DNA from: Billgrantia endophytica
GTDB lineage: Bacteria > Pseudomonadota > Gammaproteobacteria > Pseudomonadales > Halomonadaceae
Reading direction: 5' to 3'
DNA: 64,000 nucleotides
Assembly: GCF_002879615.1 (NCBI RefSeq)
Contig: NZ_PNRF01000032.1
Location: 62,001-126,000, forward strand
Shown here: positions 39,330-48,913 of the stretch, in pieces
Layout: each line of letters starts with the position of its first letter
Numbering within the stretch: the stretch's first letter is position 1
The notes under the pieces: generated by a model
What the model was told of the DNA's origin: nothing
Seen by the model: the letters and a program-made list of their open reading frames with translations, nothing else
The model's database searches: none
Position numbers and translations under genes: made by a program

Positions 39330-41144
39330 CTAGCTCTGCGCTAGCCACCCCCGCCAGCCACCGTATTCGGTCACATCCCGCGCCTCGCCGCTCTCATGAA
39401 GTGCCCCTGCCGCACAGATAAAGCCGGTCTTCCACTCGCCGCTGGCCAGCTCCACCCGACCGAGGCCGAGCGGTGCCGGAATGCCGGCCAGCAAGCTGCC
39501 GACCGTCTCGATGGGCAGGCGCCACACTTCCACGTCGATGGCGGTGCCATGGGTCTCGTCTCGGACCATCGCCGGGCGGGCCGGTGGGCCGCCGGCCAGC
39601 GCGTACAGACGATAGCGTGGCGCGCTCAAGGTCGCCTCGACCAGCATGCCGCCGCGCTCGGTGAGCTGATGATTGAGTGGCAGGCCGTCGAGGTGGGCGC
39701 CGCACACCACCAGCTCCAGGGTACCGTCGCGGGCCGGTTCGAGATGGTCGAGTGCGGGTCGCTCGAGCCCGGTGGCGCCCAGCGGCAGCCCGAGCCGTGC
39801 CTCCAGGGCGCGGCCCAGGGAGAGCAGCGTCAGGTCATCGAAGACCGGACCGAACAGCGTCACGCCGAACGGCAGGCCGGCGTCGGTGAACCCGGTGGGC
39901 ACGGCCAGCGCGCTGTAGTCGAGCAGGTTCATGAAGTTGGTCCAGATACCCAGGCGCGAGTTGACACCGATGGGGTCCGCCGCCACCTCCGCCTTGGTGG
40001 GGTGGGTCACGGTGGTGGGGGCGAGCATCAGATCCACTTGGGCAATCAAGGTGTCGGCCTGGCGCTTGTACTCGGCGAGCCGGTAGCGGGCGTCGAAGGC
40101 CTCCACGGCCAGCGGCGTGGCGCCGCCCTCGGTGATCTGGCGCGTTACCGGGTGCACGGCGTCGGGAGCGCTTTCCAGCAACTCGCGAATGGCATGAAAA
40201 CGCTCGGCCACCCAGGGCCCTTCGTAGAGCAGTCGGGCGGCGGCGAGCAGCGGGGTGCAGTCGAGCTCGACCTTCTCGCCGCCCAGCGCTTCTAGCCTGG
40301 CAATGGCGGCGTGCATACCGGCGGTATAGTCGCCGTCGGTTTGCCACTGACTCTCGAAGGGCACGCCGAAACGGAAGCGTGCAGGCGCCCGGCCATAGCG
40401 CTGGCCATGCACGGCAAAATCGTGACGCCGCGACCAGGCGCACTCCGGGTCGAAGGCGTTGGCAACGTTGAACACTGTATTGGCGTCGTCGGCGCTCAGC
40501 GCGAACAGGCTGATGGTATCCAGCGTCGCACAGGCCGGCACTACGCCGCGGGTGCTGAGCAGCCCCAGACTTGGCTTGACGCCGAACAGGTTATGGAAGC
40601 AGGCCGGCACGCGACCGGAACCGGCGGTGTCGGTGCCCAGCGCGAAGCTGACCTGACCCTGGGCGGTCGTCACCGCCGAGCCGCTGCTGGAGCCGCCGGG
40701 AATATGGTCCGCATCGAAGGCGTTGCCGGGTACGCCGTAGTCATCCAGGGCCCGCTCGCCGACCAGGCCGGTGGCGAACTGGTCGAGGTTGGTCTTGCCC
40801 AGTGGGATGGCGCCGGCCTCGATCAGCCGGGCCACGACAAAGGCGTGCTTGTCGGGTGTGTAGGCGAAGGCCGGGCAGCCGGCGGTGGTGGGGATGCCCG
40901 CCAGGTCGATATTGTCCTTGATGGCGAAGGGAATGCCGTAGAGCGGCAGGCTGCCCGGCGACTCGCCTTCCAGGCGCAAGAGATAGGGAGCGAGCTGCTC
41001 GTGGGAGAGGCGGGTGATCCAGGCCGGGTCATGGCTGCGTGTCGCGGCCTCGCTCAGCAGCGTGTCGATCAACTGATGTGGTGTCAGTTCACCGCTGTGG
41101 TAGGCAGCATGCAGGGAGGTGATGTCCAGGCGTGGGGTAATCAT
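39330..41144 (-). CDS. atzF: Allophanate hydrolase
   Basis: This 604-residue enzyme splits allophanate into ammonia and CO2. The N-terminal amidase-signature domain has the Ser-Ser-Lys triad regions GIPFAIKDNIDLAG, GGSSSGSAV and GTDTAGSGRVPA. The C-terminal domain (from about residue 480) is the extra domain of AtzF proteins. It is the last gene of the guanidine operon on the minus strand, completing conversion of guanidine nitrogen to ammonia. Confidence 0.95.
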   Translation of the reverse strand: MITPRLDITSLHAAYHSGELTPHQLIDTLLSEAATRSHDPAWITRLSHEQLAPYLLRLEGESPGSLPLYGIPFAIKDNIDLAGIPTTAGCPAFAYTPDKHAFVVARLIEAGAIPLGKTNLDQFATGLVGERALDDYGVPGNAFDADHIPGGSSSGSAVTTAQGQVSFALGTDTAGSGRVPACFHNLFGVKPSLGLLSTRGVVPACATLDTISLFALSADDANTVFNVANAFDPECAWSRRHDFAVHGQRYGRAPARFRFGVPFESQWQTDGDYTAGMHAAIARLEALGGEKVELDCTPLLAAARLLYEGPWVAERFHAIRELLESAPDAVHPVTRQITEGGATPLAVEAFDARYRLAEYKRQADTLIAQVDLMLAPTTVTHPTKAEVAADPIGVNSRLGIWTNFMNLLDYSALAVPTGFTDAGLPFGVTLFGPVFDDLTLLSLGRALEARLGLPLGATGLERPALDHLEPARDGTLELVVCGAHLDGLPLNHQLTERGGMLVEATLSAPRYRLYALAGGPPARPAMVRDETHGTAIDVEVWRLPIETVGSLLAGIPAPLGLGRVELASGEWKTGFICAAGALHESGEARDVTEYGGWRGWLAQS

Positions 41145-41180
41145 GGCAGGCCCTCATCAATATAGGTTCAGTCAACGGGT

Positions 41181-41891
41181 TCAGTCGGCAACAGGTGACG
41201 GCAGGCACAGGCCTACTCGCCAGGGGTGGGTCGAGAGCGCCACCCGCCAACTCTCTGCATCGCGGCGCAGGTAGTCGAAGCGCAGGCCGGCGCGCCAGCG
41301 CAGGGCTGCATCGTTCAGGTCCTTCAGGTGGGTATACAGGGTGGCGGCGTCGGCGCCCGGCGGGCGATGGGCGATGGCCACGGCGTGGTCGCCGAGCTGT
41401 AGCCAGACCGGACGCCCTTGGGCATCGAAGGCCAGGTGCTCGTCGCGGTTTCCATTCGCCAGCCGTTCCCAGCGCTCCAAATAGCGACCACTGGGGTGAC
41501 GCTCTTCCAGAGTGTTGTCGCCATCGAAATGCATGATGCCGCTGTCCCGCTCCAGGCTCGGTAAGAGGTCTGCAACACGGTGCCAGGTGCACGACTCGCC
41601 CCCGGGTGGTGTCTCAAACGAAGCGTCGACCTGCGTCAGACCGGCGAAGGCAGTCAGGTCGGCCAGCCACAGCAACTGTTCACGGTTACAGCCATCGAGG
41701 CCGCTGATGCCGTTGAAGTCCGGCCGCTCGACGGTCAGACGCAGATCGGCGTGCCAGCTCGCGGTCTGTAACCACACCACCCGAGAGGTGGTGTCGCGGA
41801 CACCATGGGGTGGCGCGGCGGGCTCGGCGTACAAGGTGCGTTGCCATACGCCGCAATAGCGTGATGGCACTGTGGGCCAGGCGATGCTCAT
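41181..41891 (-). CDS. Unknown protein of the guanidine operon (possible HRI1/lipocalin-like fold)
   Basis: This 236-residue protein has the stretch DTTSRVVWLQTASWHADLRLTVERPDF near residues 32-58. A HFDGDNTLEERHPSGRYLERWERL segment and several short beta-rich blocks follow. The WLQT...DLR pattern reminds me of HRI1-like lipocalin folds, but this is weak. Its start overlaps the oxygenase stop by 4 bp and allophanate hydrolase follows after 36 bp, so it belongs to the operon. It has no visible catalytic set. It may bind a small molecule. Confidence 0.55.
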   Translation of the reverse strand: MSIAWPTVPSRYCGVWQRTLYAEPAAPPHGVRDTTSRVVWLQTASWHADLRLTVERPDFNGISGLDGCNREQLLWLADLTAFAGLTQVDASFETPPGGESCTWHRVADLLPSLERDSGIMHFDGDNTLEERHPSGRYLERWERLANGNRDEHLAFDAQGRPVWLQLGDHAVAIAHRPPGADAATLYTHLKDLNDAALRWRAGLRFDYLRRDAESWRVALSTHPWRVGLCLPSPVAD

Positions 41892-42955
41892 GTGTCGGGT
41901 TCCTTGTGCCGTCCATGCTGACCGAGTGTGCCGATGTCCCGCGCCCCTTTCGGCAGGGCGATCTCGCCGCGTTCCAGGCGCTGCTGCAGATAGCGGAAGG
42001 TGTGGATGGTCTGGGCGTAGAGGTGGTCGCCGGCCTTGAGCGGGGCATGGCGGGGCCCTCCGCCGTGACGGGCCACCAGCTCGGGCAGCGGGGCCACGGT
42101 CGTGTGATAGTCGCAGGCGAAGAACAGCGGGAAGGCGTAGCGTTCCTCCTTCACCTTGCGCACCCGGTGCGAAGTGGCGACGAACTCGCCGTTGGTCCAG
42201 ATCTCCAGCATATCGCCGATGTTGATCACCAGGGCGTCATCTCGGTAGGGCACCTCGATCCATTCGCCGGCGCCGTTCATTACCTCCAGCCCCGGTGCGG
42301 TGGGTAGCAGCAGGGTGAAGCACTCGTAGTCGGTATGCGCGCCGATGCCCTGCACGTCCTCGGCATGCGCATCGAAGGGGTAGTGGATCAGCCGCAACTG
42401 GCTGGGTGGCTTGTTCACATGACGCAGGAAGTGCCTCTCGGGCAGCTCCAGCGCCAGGGCGAAACCGCGCATCAACGCCCGGCCGACCTGGTAGGTGGCC
42501 TGGTAGTAGCGCTCGACGGGTTCGCGGAAGCCGTCGAGATCCGGCCAGGGGTTGGGGCCGAGCAGCGGCGTGCCGGCACGTACCTCGGGGTCGTCCTCGG
42601 GCAGTTCGAAGGCCAGGTCGAAGGCCTCCTTGAGGTCGCGCTTGGTGGGGTCGGGAGCCTCCTCGCCCTGGGGTACGTAGCCGCGATGATGGGGGTACTG
42701 GCCAATATAGCGGGTCATCTTGGCCTCCAGCGGCTGGGCGAAGAACGCCTTGGCCTGCTCGATCAGCCCTTCTCGCAACTTGCGGGAGAGGCCATGGCCG
42801 ACGATCTGGAAGAAGCCGACCTCGCGGGCGGCCCGACCGAGCTCGCGAGCCACGGCCTGGCGTGCTGCCGGGTCGTCGTCGCGCAGGCCCTGGATGTCGA
42901 TCACCGGAATGGCCTGGAAATTCTCCAGGCGGGAGTCGCGATGCATGGTGTTCAT
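41888..42955 (-). CDS. 2-oxoglutarate/Fe(II) oxygenase (isopenicillin N synthase-like)
   Basis: This 355-residue protein has the complete Fe(II) triad H207, D209 (GIGAHTDYECFTLLLP) and H263 (VATSHRVRKV), with R272 in ERYAFPLFF placed to bind 2-oxoglutarate. The N-terminal IPVIDIQGL and VGFFQIVGHGL are family segments. It is coupled by overlap to the carboxylase gene upstream and to the unknown gene downstream. The same superfamily includes the ethylene-forming enzyme, which releases guanidine from arginine. A role in freeing guanidine for this operon is inferred, not shown. Confidence 0.85.
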   Translation of the reverse strand: MNTMHRDSRLENFQAIPVIDIQGLRDDDPAARQAVARELGRAAREVGFFQIVGHGLSRKLREGLIEQAKAFFAQPLEAKMTRYIGQYPHHRGYVPQGEEAPDPTKRDLKEAFDLAFELPEDDPEVRAGTPLLGPNPWPDLDGFREPVERYYQATYQVGRALMRGFALALELPERHFLRHVNKPPSQLRLIHYPFDAHAEDVQGIGAHTDYECFTLLLPTAPGLEVMNGAGEWIEVPYRDDALVINIGDMLEIWTNGEFVATSHRVRKVKEERYAFPLFFACDYHTTVAPLPELVARHGGGPRHAPLKAGDHLYAQTIHTFRYLQQRLERGEIALPKGARDIGTLGQHGRHKEPDT

Positions 42956-45900
42956 GAGACTTCCTCCTCGCGGCGGGCGAGTACCACCAATGGCTGGCCC
43001 GGCGCCACGGCGGCCCCCTCCTGAATCGGCAGCCGTGCCACACGGCCGGCTTCGAGGGCGGTGATTTCGACCTCCATCTTCATCGATTCGACCAGCGCGA
43101 CGGGTTGCCCGGCCTCGACCGTATCGCCCTCGCCGACCAGCAACTTCCACAGGCTGCCGGTGACCGGGCTGTCGATGCCGGTCTCGTCGTCGCTGAGTTC
43201 GGCGGCCTCGGCGGTTTCGGGAGCCTGATCCTCGAAGGTGAACTGCCCGTTGGCCCGCCAGGCCGCCATCTCGGCCTGGAAGGCGGTCTCGCGACGGCGG
43301 CGGAAGTCATCGATCGCCAGCGCGTGGCGTGCCAGCTCGGTCTGGTAGTCGGCGAGGCGGAAGCGAGTGGTCTCGATCTCGAGTGGATAGCGGCCATGGG
43401 GGAAGTCGCGGCGAATCCGCGTCAGTTCCTCGTGGCTGACCTCGAAGAAGCGTAACTGGTCGAAGAAGCGTAGCAGCCAGGGATTCTCGAAGTGCTCGGT
43501 TTTGCGGTAGCGGTTCCACATCTGCAGGGTGCGACCGACGAACTGGTAGCCGCCGGGGCCCTCCATACCATAGACGCAGAGGTAGGCGCCGCCGATGCCC
43601 ACCGAGTTCTCGGCGGTCCAGGTGCGTGCCGGGTTGTACTTGGTGGTCACCAGACGCTGGCGCGGGTCCAGTGGTGTGGCCACCGGCGCACCGAGATAGA
43701 CGTCGCCGAGGCCCATCACCAGGTAGCTGGCGTCGAAGACGATATCGCGGACCTGTCGGACGTCATCCAACCCGTTGATACGACGAATGAACTCCAGGTT
43801 GCTGGGACACCAGGGGGCATCCGGGCGCACCGAGCGCTGGTATTTGTCGATGGCTTCCTGGCAGGCGGGGTCGTCCCAGGAGAGCGGCAGATGCACCACC
43901 CGGGCCTCGACCTCGAGGGTCTCGACGTCGCGCAGCTCGAGTTCGGCACGCTGCAGATGCGCGAGCAGGTTGTCCAGGGGCAGCACCGTGGGATCGTAAT
44001 GCACCTGCAACGAACGAATGCCGGGGGTGAGTTCGAGCAGACCCGATAGCGGATTGTCGCGTAACCATAACATCCAGGCGTGAACCCGGAAGCGTAGTGC
44101 GATGTCCAGCTCCATGGCGCCGAACTCGATCAGCAGGAAGTCGTCGCCGGCGCGGCGATAGAGAATCCGCTCGGCGACGGCCTCGGTCGCCACCTCGCGT
44201 AGCACCGGGCTGCCGCGCTCCTCGCGAAGCGGCACGCTGGGCTGCGGCGTAAGCGTGTCGAGGAGCGCTTGCTGACGCGCTTCCAGCGCTCGCGCGGTGG
44301 CCAGGCTCACCGGCACGAAGCGCACCCTGTCGCCGGCGGCCAACTGACCGAGCTTCCAGCGCTCGGCGCGTACCACCGTGGCCGGGCAGACGAAGCCGCC
44401 CAGCGATGGGCCGTCGGGGCCGAGGATCACCGGCATGTCGCCGGTGAAGTCGATGGTGCCGAAGGCGTAGGCGTTGTCGTGGATATTCGACGGGTGCAGG
44501 CCAGCCTCGCCGCCGTCGGCGCGGGCCCACTCTGGGCGCGGGCCGATCAGGCGCACGCCGGTGCGACTGGAATGATAGTGTACTTCCCACTGGTGGGCGA
44601 AGAAGGTGTCGATGTCGCTCTCGGTGAAGAAGTCAGGTGCACCGTGGGGGCCGTAGAGCACGGCGACCTCCCAGGTCGTGCCTGCTCCCGGGTTGCCGAA
44701 TGTCGGGATGAGGTCGGCCTCGAGCGCGCGCGGTGCGGTCGGTTCGAGCTTGGGCAGGTCGAGCATATCGCCGTTGCGCAGGGCGCGACCGCCATGGCCG
44801 CCGAACTGGCCGAGGGTGAAGGTCGACTGCGAGCCGAGATAGGCGGGACAGTCGATGCCGCCACGCACCAGTAGGTAGGCACGGGCACCGGCCTGGACCT
44901 GGCCGAGCGACAGTGACGCTCCAGCGGGTACGTCGAGCACCTGCCAGAAATCCACCGCTTCGCCGTCGAGCGTGGCTGGTATCTTGGTGCCAGCGAGCAC
45001 TATCTGGGTGGCGCGATGAAAGACGAGCGTTGGCCCGGTGAGGATGATCTCCAGTCCGGCGGTATCGCTGGGGTTGTCGAGCAGGCGGTTGCCAAGGCGG
45101 AATGACCAGTCATCGAAGGGGCCGGAGGACGGTACGCCGACGTCCCAGTGGCCCTGGCGGCCGGGGTGATCCTGGATGGTGGTCATCGTCCCCGGCGCGA
45201 TCACTTCGATGGCCGGCGGTGCCCAGTAGAGATCCGCGAGCCAGCGGGTGTGGATGTCGGCGCGCCGGAAGCGGTCATCGCGCAGCGCGTGCGCGAGCCA
45301 GGTGCGGTTGGTGGAGATGCCGTAGACGCTCGATGCGTCCAGCGCCTCGCTCAGGCGCTCGATGGCGGTGTTGCGGTCGTCGGCATGCACGATCACCTTG
45401 GCCAGCATGGGGTCGAACAGCGCCGATACCTCGAGTCCCGCCTCGAGAGCGTGGTCGATACGCAGGCCATCAGTGTCGGGAAACCGTACCTCGGTGAGCA
45501 GCCCGGCGCTGGGGCGGAAGTCGTGGACGGGTTCCTCGGCGTAGAGCCGTGCCTGCAGCGCATGGCCACGTGGTGTCAGGTCGTGGGTCAAGGTGGTGAG
45601 GTCGCCCAATTCACCGGCCCCCAGGCGTACCATCCACTCGACGATATCCACGCCCCAGACTTGCTCGGTGACGCCGTGTTCGACCTGTAGCCGGGTGTTG
45701 ACCTCAAGGAAGTAGAAGGCCTGACGGTCGGCGTCATAGATGAACTCCACGGTGCCGGCACTACGGTAGTCGACGATCTCACCGAGGCGCACCGCGGTGG
45801 CGGCCAGTTCCCGGCGTACCGTGTCGGGCAAGTCGGGAGCCGGACACTCCTCGATCACCTTCTGGTGGCGGCGCTGGGTGGAGCAGTCGCGCTCGCCGAG

Positions 45901-46566
45901 CGCCACGACCGTGCCTTTTCCGTCGCCGAACAGCTGTACTTCGAGATGGCGAGCATGGGGAACATAGGCCTCCAGGAAGACGCCATCATCACCGAAATTG
46001 CGCTGGCCCAAACCCTTGACGCTGTCGAAGGCACGCTCGAGCGCTCGCGCATCGTCGCAGACCTGCATGCCGATACCGCCGCCGCCGGCGGTGGACTTGA
46101 GCATCACCGGATAGCCGACACGTTCGGCTTCGCGAATCGCCTGGTCGACACTGTCCAGCAGGCCTGAACCAGGGACCAGCGGTACCCCGGCACGCTCGGC
46201 GAGAGATCGGGCCTGGTGCTTCAGGCCGAAGTCGCATACCTGGGCGGCGGTCGGCCCGAGGAACGCCAGTCCGGTCGCTTCGCAGGCCTCGATGAAGCAG
46301 GTGTTCTCGGAGAGGAAACCGTAGCCGGGGTGCACCGCCTGGGCGCCGCTCTTGCGGGCGATGTCGAGCAACTTGTCGATGTCAAGGTAGGTGTCGGCGG
46401 CGGCGCCCTCGCCCAGCGAGTAGGCCTCGTCGGCCTGGTGGACGTAGGGAGCGTCGCGGTCGGCCTCGGCATGGACCACGACCGAGCCGACGCCGAGGCG
46501 CTTCAGGGTACGCAGAATGCGTGCGGCGATGGCGCCGCGGTTGGCAATCAGGACCTTGCTGAACAT
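42952..46566 (-). CDS. uca: Urea/guanidine carboxylase (biotin-dependent)
   Basis: This 1204-residue enzyme has a biotin carboxylase N-terminus (MFSKVLIANRGAIAARIL, GGGGIGMQVC), KipA/KipI-like carboxyltransferase domains (about 470-1010) and a C-terminal biotinyl domain with VESMKMEVE. Length matches urea carboxylases. Because the operon carries a guanidine-I riboswitch and both DUF1989 genes, the true substrate is probably guanidine, giving carboxyguanidine at the cost of ATP. An Asp/Asn difference in the carboxyltransferase domain is reported to separate the two activities, but I cannot map it with certainty. The start at 46566 is the conserved one. Confidence 0.93.
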   Translation of the reverse strand: MFSKVLIANRGAIAARILRTLKRLGVGSVVVHAEADRDAPYVHQADEAYSLGEGAAADTYLDIDKLLDIARKSGAQAVHPGYGFLSENTCFIEACEATGLAFLGPTAAQVCDFGLKHQARSLAERAGVPLVPGSGLLDSVDQAIREAERVGYPVMLKSTAGGGGIGMQVCDDARALERAFDSVKGLGQRNFGDDGVFLEAYVPHARHLEVQLFGDGKGTVVALGERDCSTQRRHQKVIEECPAPDLPDTVRRELAATAVRLGEIVDYRSAGTVEFIYDADRQAFYFLEVNTRLQVEHGVTEQVWGVDIVEWMVRLGAGELGDLTTLTHDLTPRGHALQARLYAEEPVHDFRPSAGLLTEVRFPDTDGLRIDHALEAGLEVSALFDPMLAKVIVHADDRNTAIERLSEALDASSVYGISTNRTWLAHALRDDRFRRADIHTRWLADLYWAPPAIEVIAPGTMTTIQDHPGRQGHWDVGVPSSGPFDDWSFRLGNRLLDNPSDTAGLEIILTGPTLVFHRATQIVLAGTKIPATLDGEAVDFWQVLDVPAGASLSLGQVQAGARAYLLVRGGIDCPAYLGSQSTFTLGQFGGHGGRALRNGDMLDLPKLEPTAPRALEADLIPTFGNPGAGTTWEVAVLYGPHGAPDFFTESDIDTFFAHQWEVHYHSSRTGVRLIGPRPEWARADGGEAGLHPSNIHDNAYAFGTIDFTGDMPVILGPDGPSLGGFVCPATVVRAERWKLGQLAAGDRVRFVPVSLATARALEARQQALLDTLTPQPSVPLREERGSPVLREVATEAVAERILYRRAGDDFLLIEFGAMELDIALRFRVHAWMLWLRDNPLSGLLELTPGIRSLQVHYDPTVLPLDNLLAHLQRAELELRDVETLEVEARVVHLPLSWDDPACQEAIDKYQRSVRPDAPWCPSNLEFIRRINGLDDVRQVRDIVFDASYLVMGLGDVYLGAPVATPLDPRQRLVTTKYNPARTWTAENSVGIGGAYLCVYGMEGPGGYQFVGRTLQMWNRYRKTEHFENPWLLRFFDQLRFFEVSHEELTRIRRDFPHGRYPLEIETTRFRLADYQTELARHALAIDDFRRRRETAFQAEMAAWRANGQFTFEDQAPETAEAAELSDDETGIDSPVTGSLWKLLVGEGDTVEAGQPVALVESMKMEVEITALEAGRVARLPIQEGAAVAPGQPLVVLARREEEVS

Positions 46567-46721
46567 GTGTCTTGTCCATAGATGGTGCGGGTCGTCCCGC
46601 ATCTTTCCAGCGCCAACTGAGGTCGTCCCCAGGGAGCGAGTCGATGAACTGCGAGCCACGAGCGGCGCCGGAAACGGGCGGCCACCCCTGTCTATGTCCC
46701 AAGCAGTCTCTCTTTAACCTC

Positions 46722-47360
46722 CTAATCCCACACCAGCAGCTCGATGGGCGTCGGGTTATAGCCGTTGCACGGGTTGTTGAGCTGTGGGCAGTTGGAGACC
46801 AGCACCACCACGTCCATGGCGGCGAGCATCTCGACGTACTTGTCCGGCGCCGAGATGCCGTCCTCGAAGGTCAAGCCACCCTCGGCAGTCACCGGCACGT
46901 TCATGAAGAAGTTGATGTTATGGGTGATGTCGCGCTTGGTGATGCCGTATTCGGGGTGGTCGGCGATGGCCTGCATCCAGTTGTCGCGGCAGGAGTGCAT
47001 GTGGCGCTTCTCCAGGTCGTAACGCACCGTGTTGCTCTCGCTGGCGCAAGCGCCGCCGAGGGTATCGTGGCGGCCGCAGGTGTCGGCGGTGATGGTCAGC
47101 AACAGCCTGCCCTCGCTGGAGAGCAGCCGGGAGCCGGCGGTGAGATAGAGCGCGCCTTGTTCGCGCACCGTGTCCATGGCGCTATAGCGCTCGGCGGTGT
47201 CATGGGCGTTGAAGAACAGGGTGTCGGCGGCCTGGTTGCCCTCGAGGTCGCGGATGCGCAGGGTCTGGCCGGCCTTGACGATGCCGATGAAGTGGTCGCC
47301 GGCGTCGACAGTGGTGCGGTGCACGGCGTTTTCGGGGCGCAGGGTGCTGGCGATGATCAT
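46722..47360 (-). CDS. DUF1989 protein, carboxyguanidine deiminase subunit (UAAP2)
   Basis: This 212-residue DUF1989 protein has [38 protein letters not shown] and the cysteine-containing blocks [17 protein letters not shown] and SCRDN. It is the shorter of the two urea-carboxylase-associated proteins. The pair (CgdA/CgdB) is known to deiminate carboxyguanidine to allophanate. I cannot say with certainty which subunit letter applies. It is separated from the carboxylase by 155 bp in which I see no gene. Confidence 0.88.
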   Translation of the reverse strand: MIIASTLRPENAVHRTTVDAGDHFIGIVKAGQTLRIRDLEGNQAADTLFFNAHDTAERYSAMDTVREQGALYLTAGSRLLSSEGRLLLTITADTCGRHDTLGGACASESNTVRYDLEKRHMHSCRDNWMQAIADHPEYGITKRDITHNINFFMNVPVTAEGGLTFEDGISAPDKYVEMLAAMDVVVLVSNCPQLNNPCNGYNPTPIELLVWD

Positions 47361-47375
47361 GATGGGCGTCCTCGC

Positions 47376-48122
47376 TTACAGGCCGAGATGGTAGAGACGG
47401 TTGTTTTCGAAGCCACGGGCGTTCTCCGGCCGCGAGCGGTAGCAGTCATCATCCTCGGTGGGCGGCGGTGCGGTGCCCAGCGCGATGTCTACGCCACGGC
47501 GGGGGTAGTCGGGGCTGGGGTCGAGGGGGTGGGGGCAGGTGTGCAGTACCATCAGAGTGTCCATCTCCAGGCGCAGGGTAACGCTGGCACCGGGCTGGCA
47601 GTGGCCGGACACGTAGCGCAGCCGCCCTTGGTCGTCGCTCGCCACCCGCGAGAAGAGGTTGAGGTTGGCGGCCAGGTCGCGCTTGCCCAGTCCGTATTTG
47701 GCCAGCTCGACCAGGAAGGCATCAAAGCCGGTGCGGGTCCAGTCGTTGCGGGCCTGTTGGTAGCTCAACGGTTGCCAACCTTTCTCCAGCAGATGGTGAG
47801 GCATCAGGTTGCCGCCGACGCTGTCGTGCCAGCCGAGGTCGTCCTCGACGATAGAGGCAAAGATGCGACCCATGTCGGAGTAGAGACAGTGGCCACGGGT
47901 CAGCTTGAAGGTGTGCTGGGCCTTGAGGGTGTCGGGCAGGTTGAGGCGTTCGAGCGGGTTCTCGGGGTTGTAGCAGAGCAGTCCGACGTTGGTGTCCGCC
48001 TCCTGGGCGGTGAGGCTCAGCGTCGTGCCACGGCGCAGGCGCAGCGACCAGTGGTGGCCGCCGGGCAGGTGGGTAGTGTAGAGCGTTTTGCTGTCGTCAG
48101 CATGGCGTGAGGGGGTGCTCAT
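47376..48122 (-). CDS. DUF1989 protein, carboxyguanidine deiminase subunit (UAAP1)
   Basis: This 248-residue DUF1989 protein has HHWSLRLRRGTTLSLTAQEADTNVGLLCYNP and DLGWHDSVGGNLMPHH. It partners the DUF1989 protein that begins 15 bp downstream. It starts within the ABC ATPase stop codon (4-bp overlap), coupling uptake and degradation genes. Start at 48122 is chosen because longer in-frame sequence belongs to the ATPase gene. Confidence 0.88.
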   Translation of the reverse strand: MSTPSRHADDSKTLYTTHLPGGHHWSLRLRRGTTLSLTAQEADTNVGLLCYNPENPLERLNLPDTLKAQHTFKLTRGHCLYSDMGRIFASIVEDDLGWHDSVGGNLMPHHLLEKGWQPLSYQQARNDWTRTGFDAFLVELAKYGLGKRDLAANLNLFSRVASDDQGRLRYVSGHCQPGASVTLRLEMDTLMVLHTCPHPLDPSPDYPRRGVDIALGTAPPPTEDDDCYRSRPENARGFENNRLYHLGL

Positions 48123-48913
48123 GGCAGCGTCTCCTGTGCAAGCGTCTGGATGCCGCGTGCGGCGAGTCGGGCCGGGAGATCCTCCGGTGGCTGACGCTCG
48201 CTGATCGGCAGGTCGTAGGTGATGGTGGCACCAAAGGCCTCGGGTGCCTGGGGGTCGTGGCGTGTCTTGTCGAATACCCATAGCCGGGTACCGAGGGCGA
48301 AGGCTTCCTTGAGATCGTGGGTGATCATGAAGATGGTCAACTGCTGTTCGCGCCACAAGCGGGTGATCAGGCTCTGCATGTCCTGGCGAATGCCTGGATC
48401 CAGGGCACCGAAGGGTTCGTCGAGCAGCAGGATGCGTGGACGCATCATCAGTGCCTGGGCGATGGCCAGGCGCTGTTGCATGCCGCCGGAAAGCTCATGG
48501 GGATACTTTTTTAGCGCACGGCCGAGACCGACCTCCTCGATGCGCGTGATCGCCTTGTCGCGGGCTCGGCGTCGCGCCGCGCCAAAGCTCTTGCCCAACA
48601 GCTTCGAGTCGCGTAGCTCCTCGGCGATCATTACGTTGCCGAGCACGCTGAGGTGCGGAAACACCGAGTACTTCTGGAATACCACGCCGCGATCCGGACC
48701 CGGCTCGCCAGGGATCGGTTGGCCATCGAGCCGCAGCTCGCCGCGGGAGACGCTCTCGGTACCGAGCAGTATCTTGAGGAAGGTGGTCTTGCCACAGCCC
48801 GAGGCACCCACCAGGGTGACGAATTCGCCGGCCTCGACATTGAAATCGAGCCCTTCGAGCACCACGTGTCTGCCGTAGTGCTTCTCCAGGCGCTTGGCTT
48901 GCAGCAGGCTCAT
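48119..48913 (-). CDS. ABC transporter ATP-binding protein (guanidine operon)
   Basis: This 264-residue ATPase has Walker A GASGCGKTT, the ABC signature LSGGMQQRLAIAQAL, Walker B ILLLDEPFGALD and the His-loop MITHDLKEAF. It is of the nitrate/taurine/SsuB type. It powers the permease and binding protein encoded upstream on the same strand. Four-base overlaps on both sides indicate tight operon structure. Confidence 0.93.
   Translation of the reverse strand: MSLLQAKRLEKHYGRHVVLEGLDFNVEAGEFVTLVGASGCGKTTFLKILLGTESVSRGELRLDGQPIPGEPGPDRGVVFQKYSVFPHLSVLGNVMIAEELRDSKLLGKSFGAARRRARDKAITRIEEVGLGRALKKYPHELSGGMQQRLAIAQALMMRPRILLLDEPFGALDPGIRQDMQSLITRLWREQQLTIFMITHDLKEAFALGTRLWVFDKTRHDPQAPEAFGATITYDLPISERQPPEDLPARLAARGIQTLAQETLP

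Noticed and set aside
46572..48110. A 512-codon plus-strand frame opposite the DUF1989 genes
   Set aside because: The glycine/valine-rich low-complexity product has no recognisable domain and lies fully opposite two well-supported genes.
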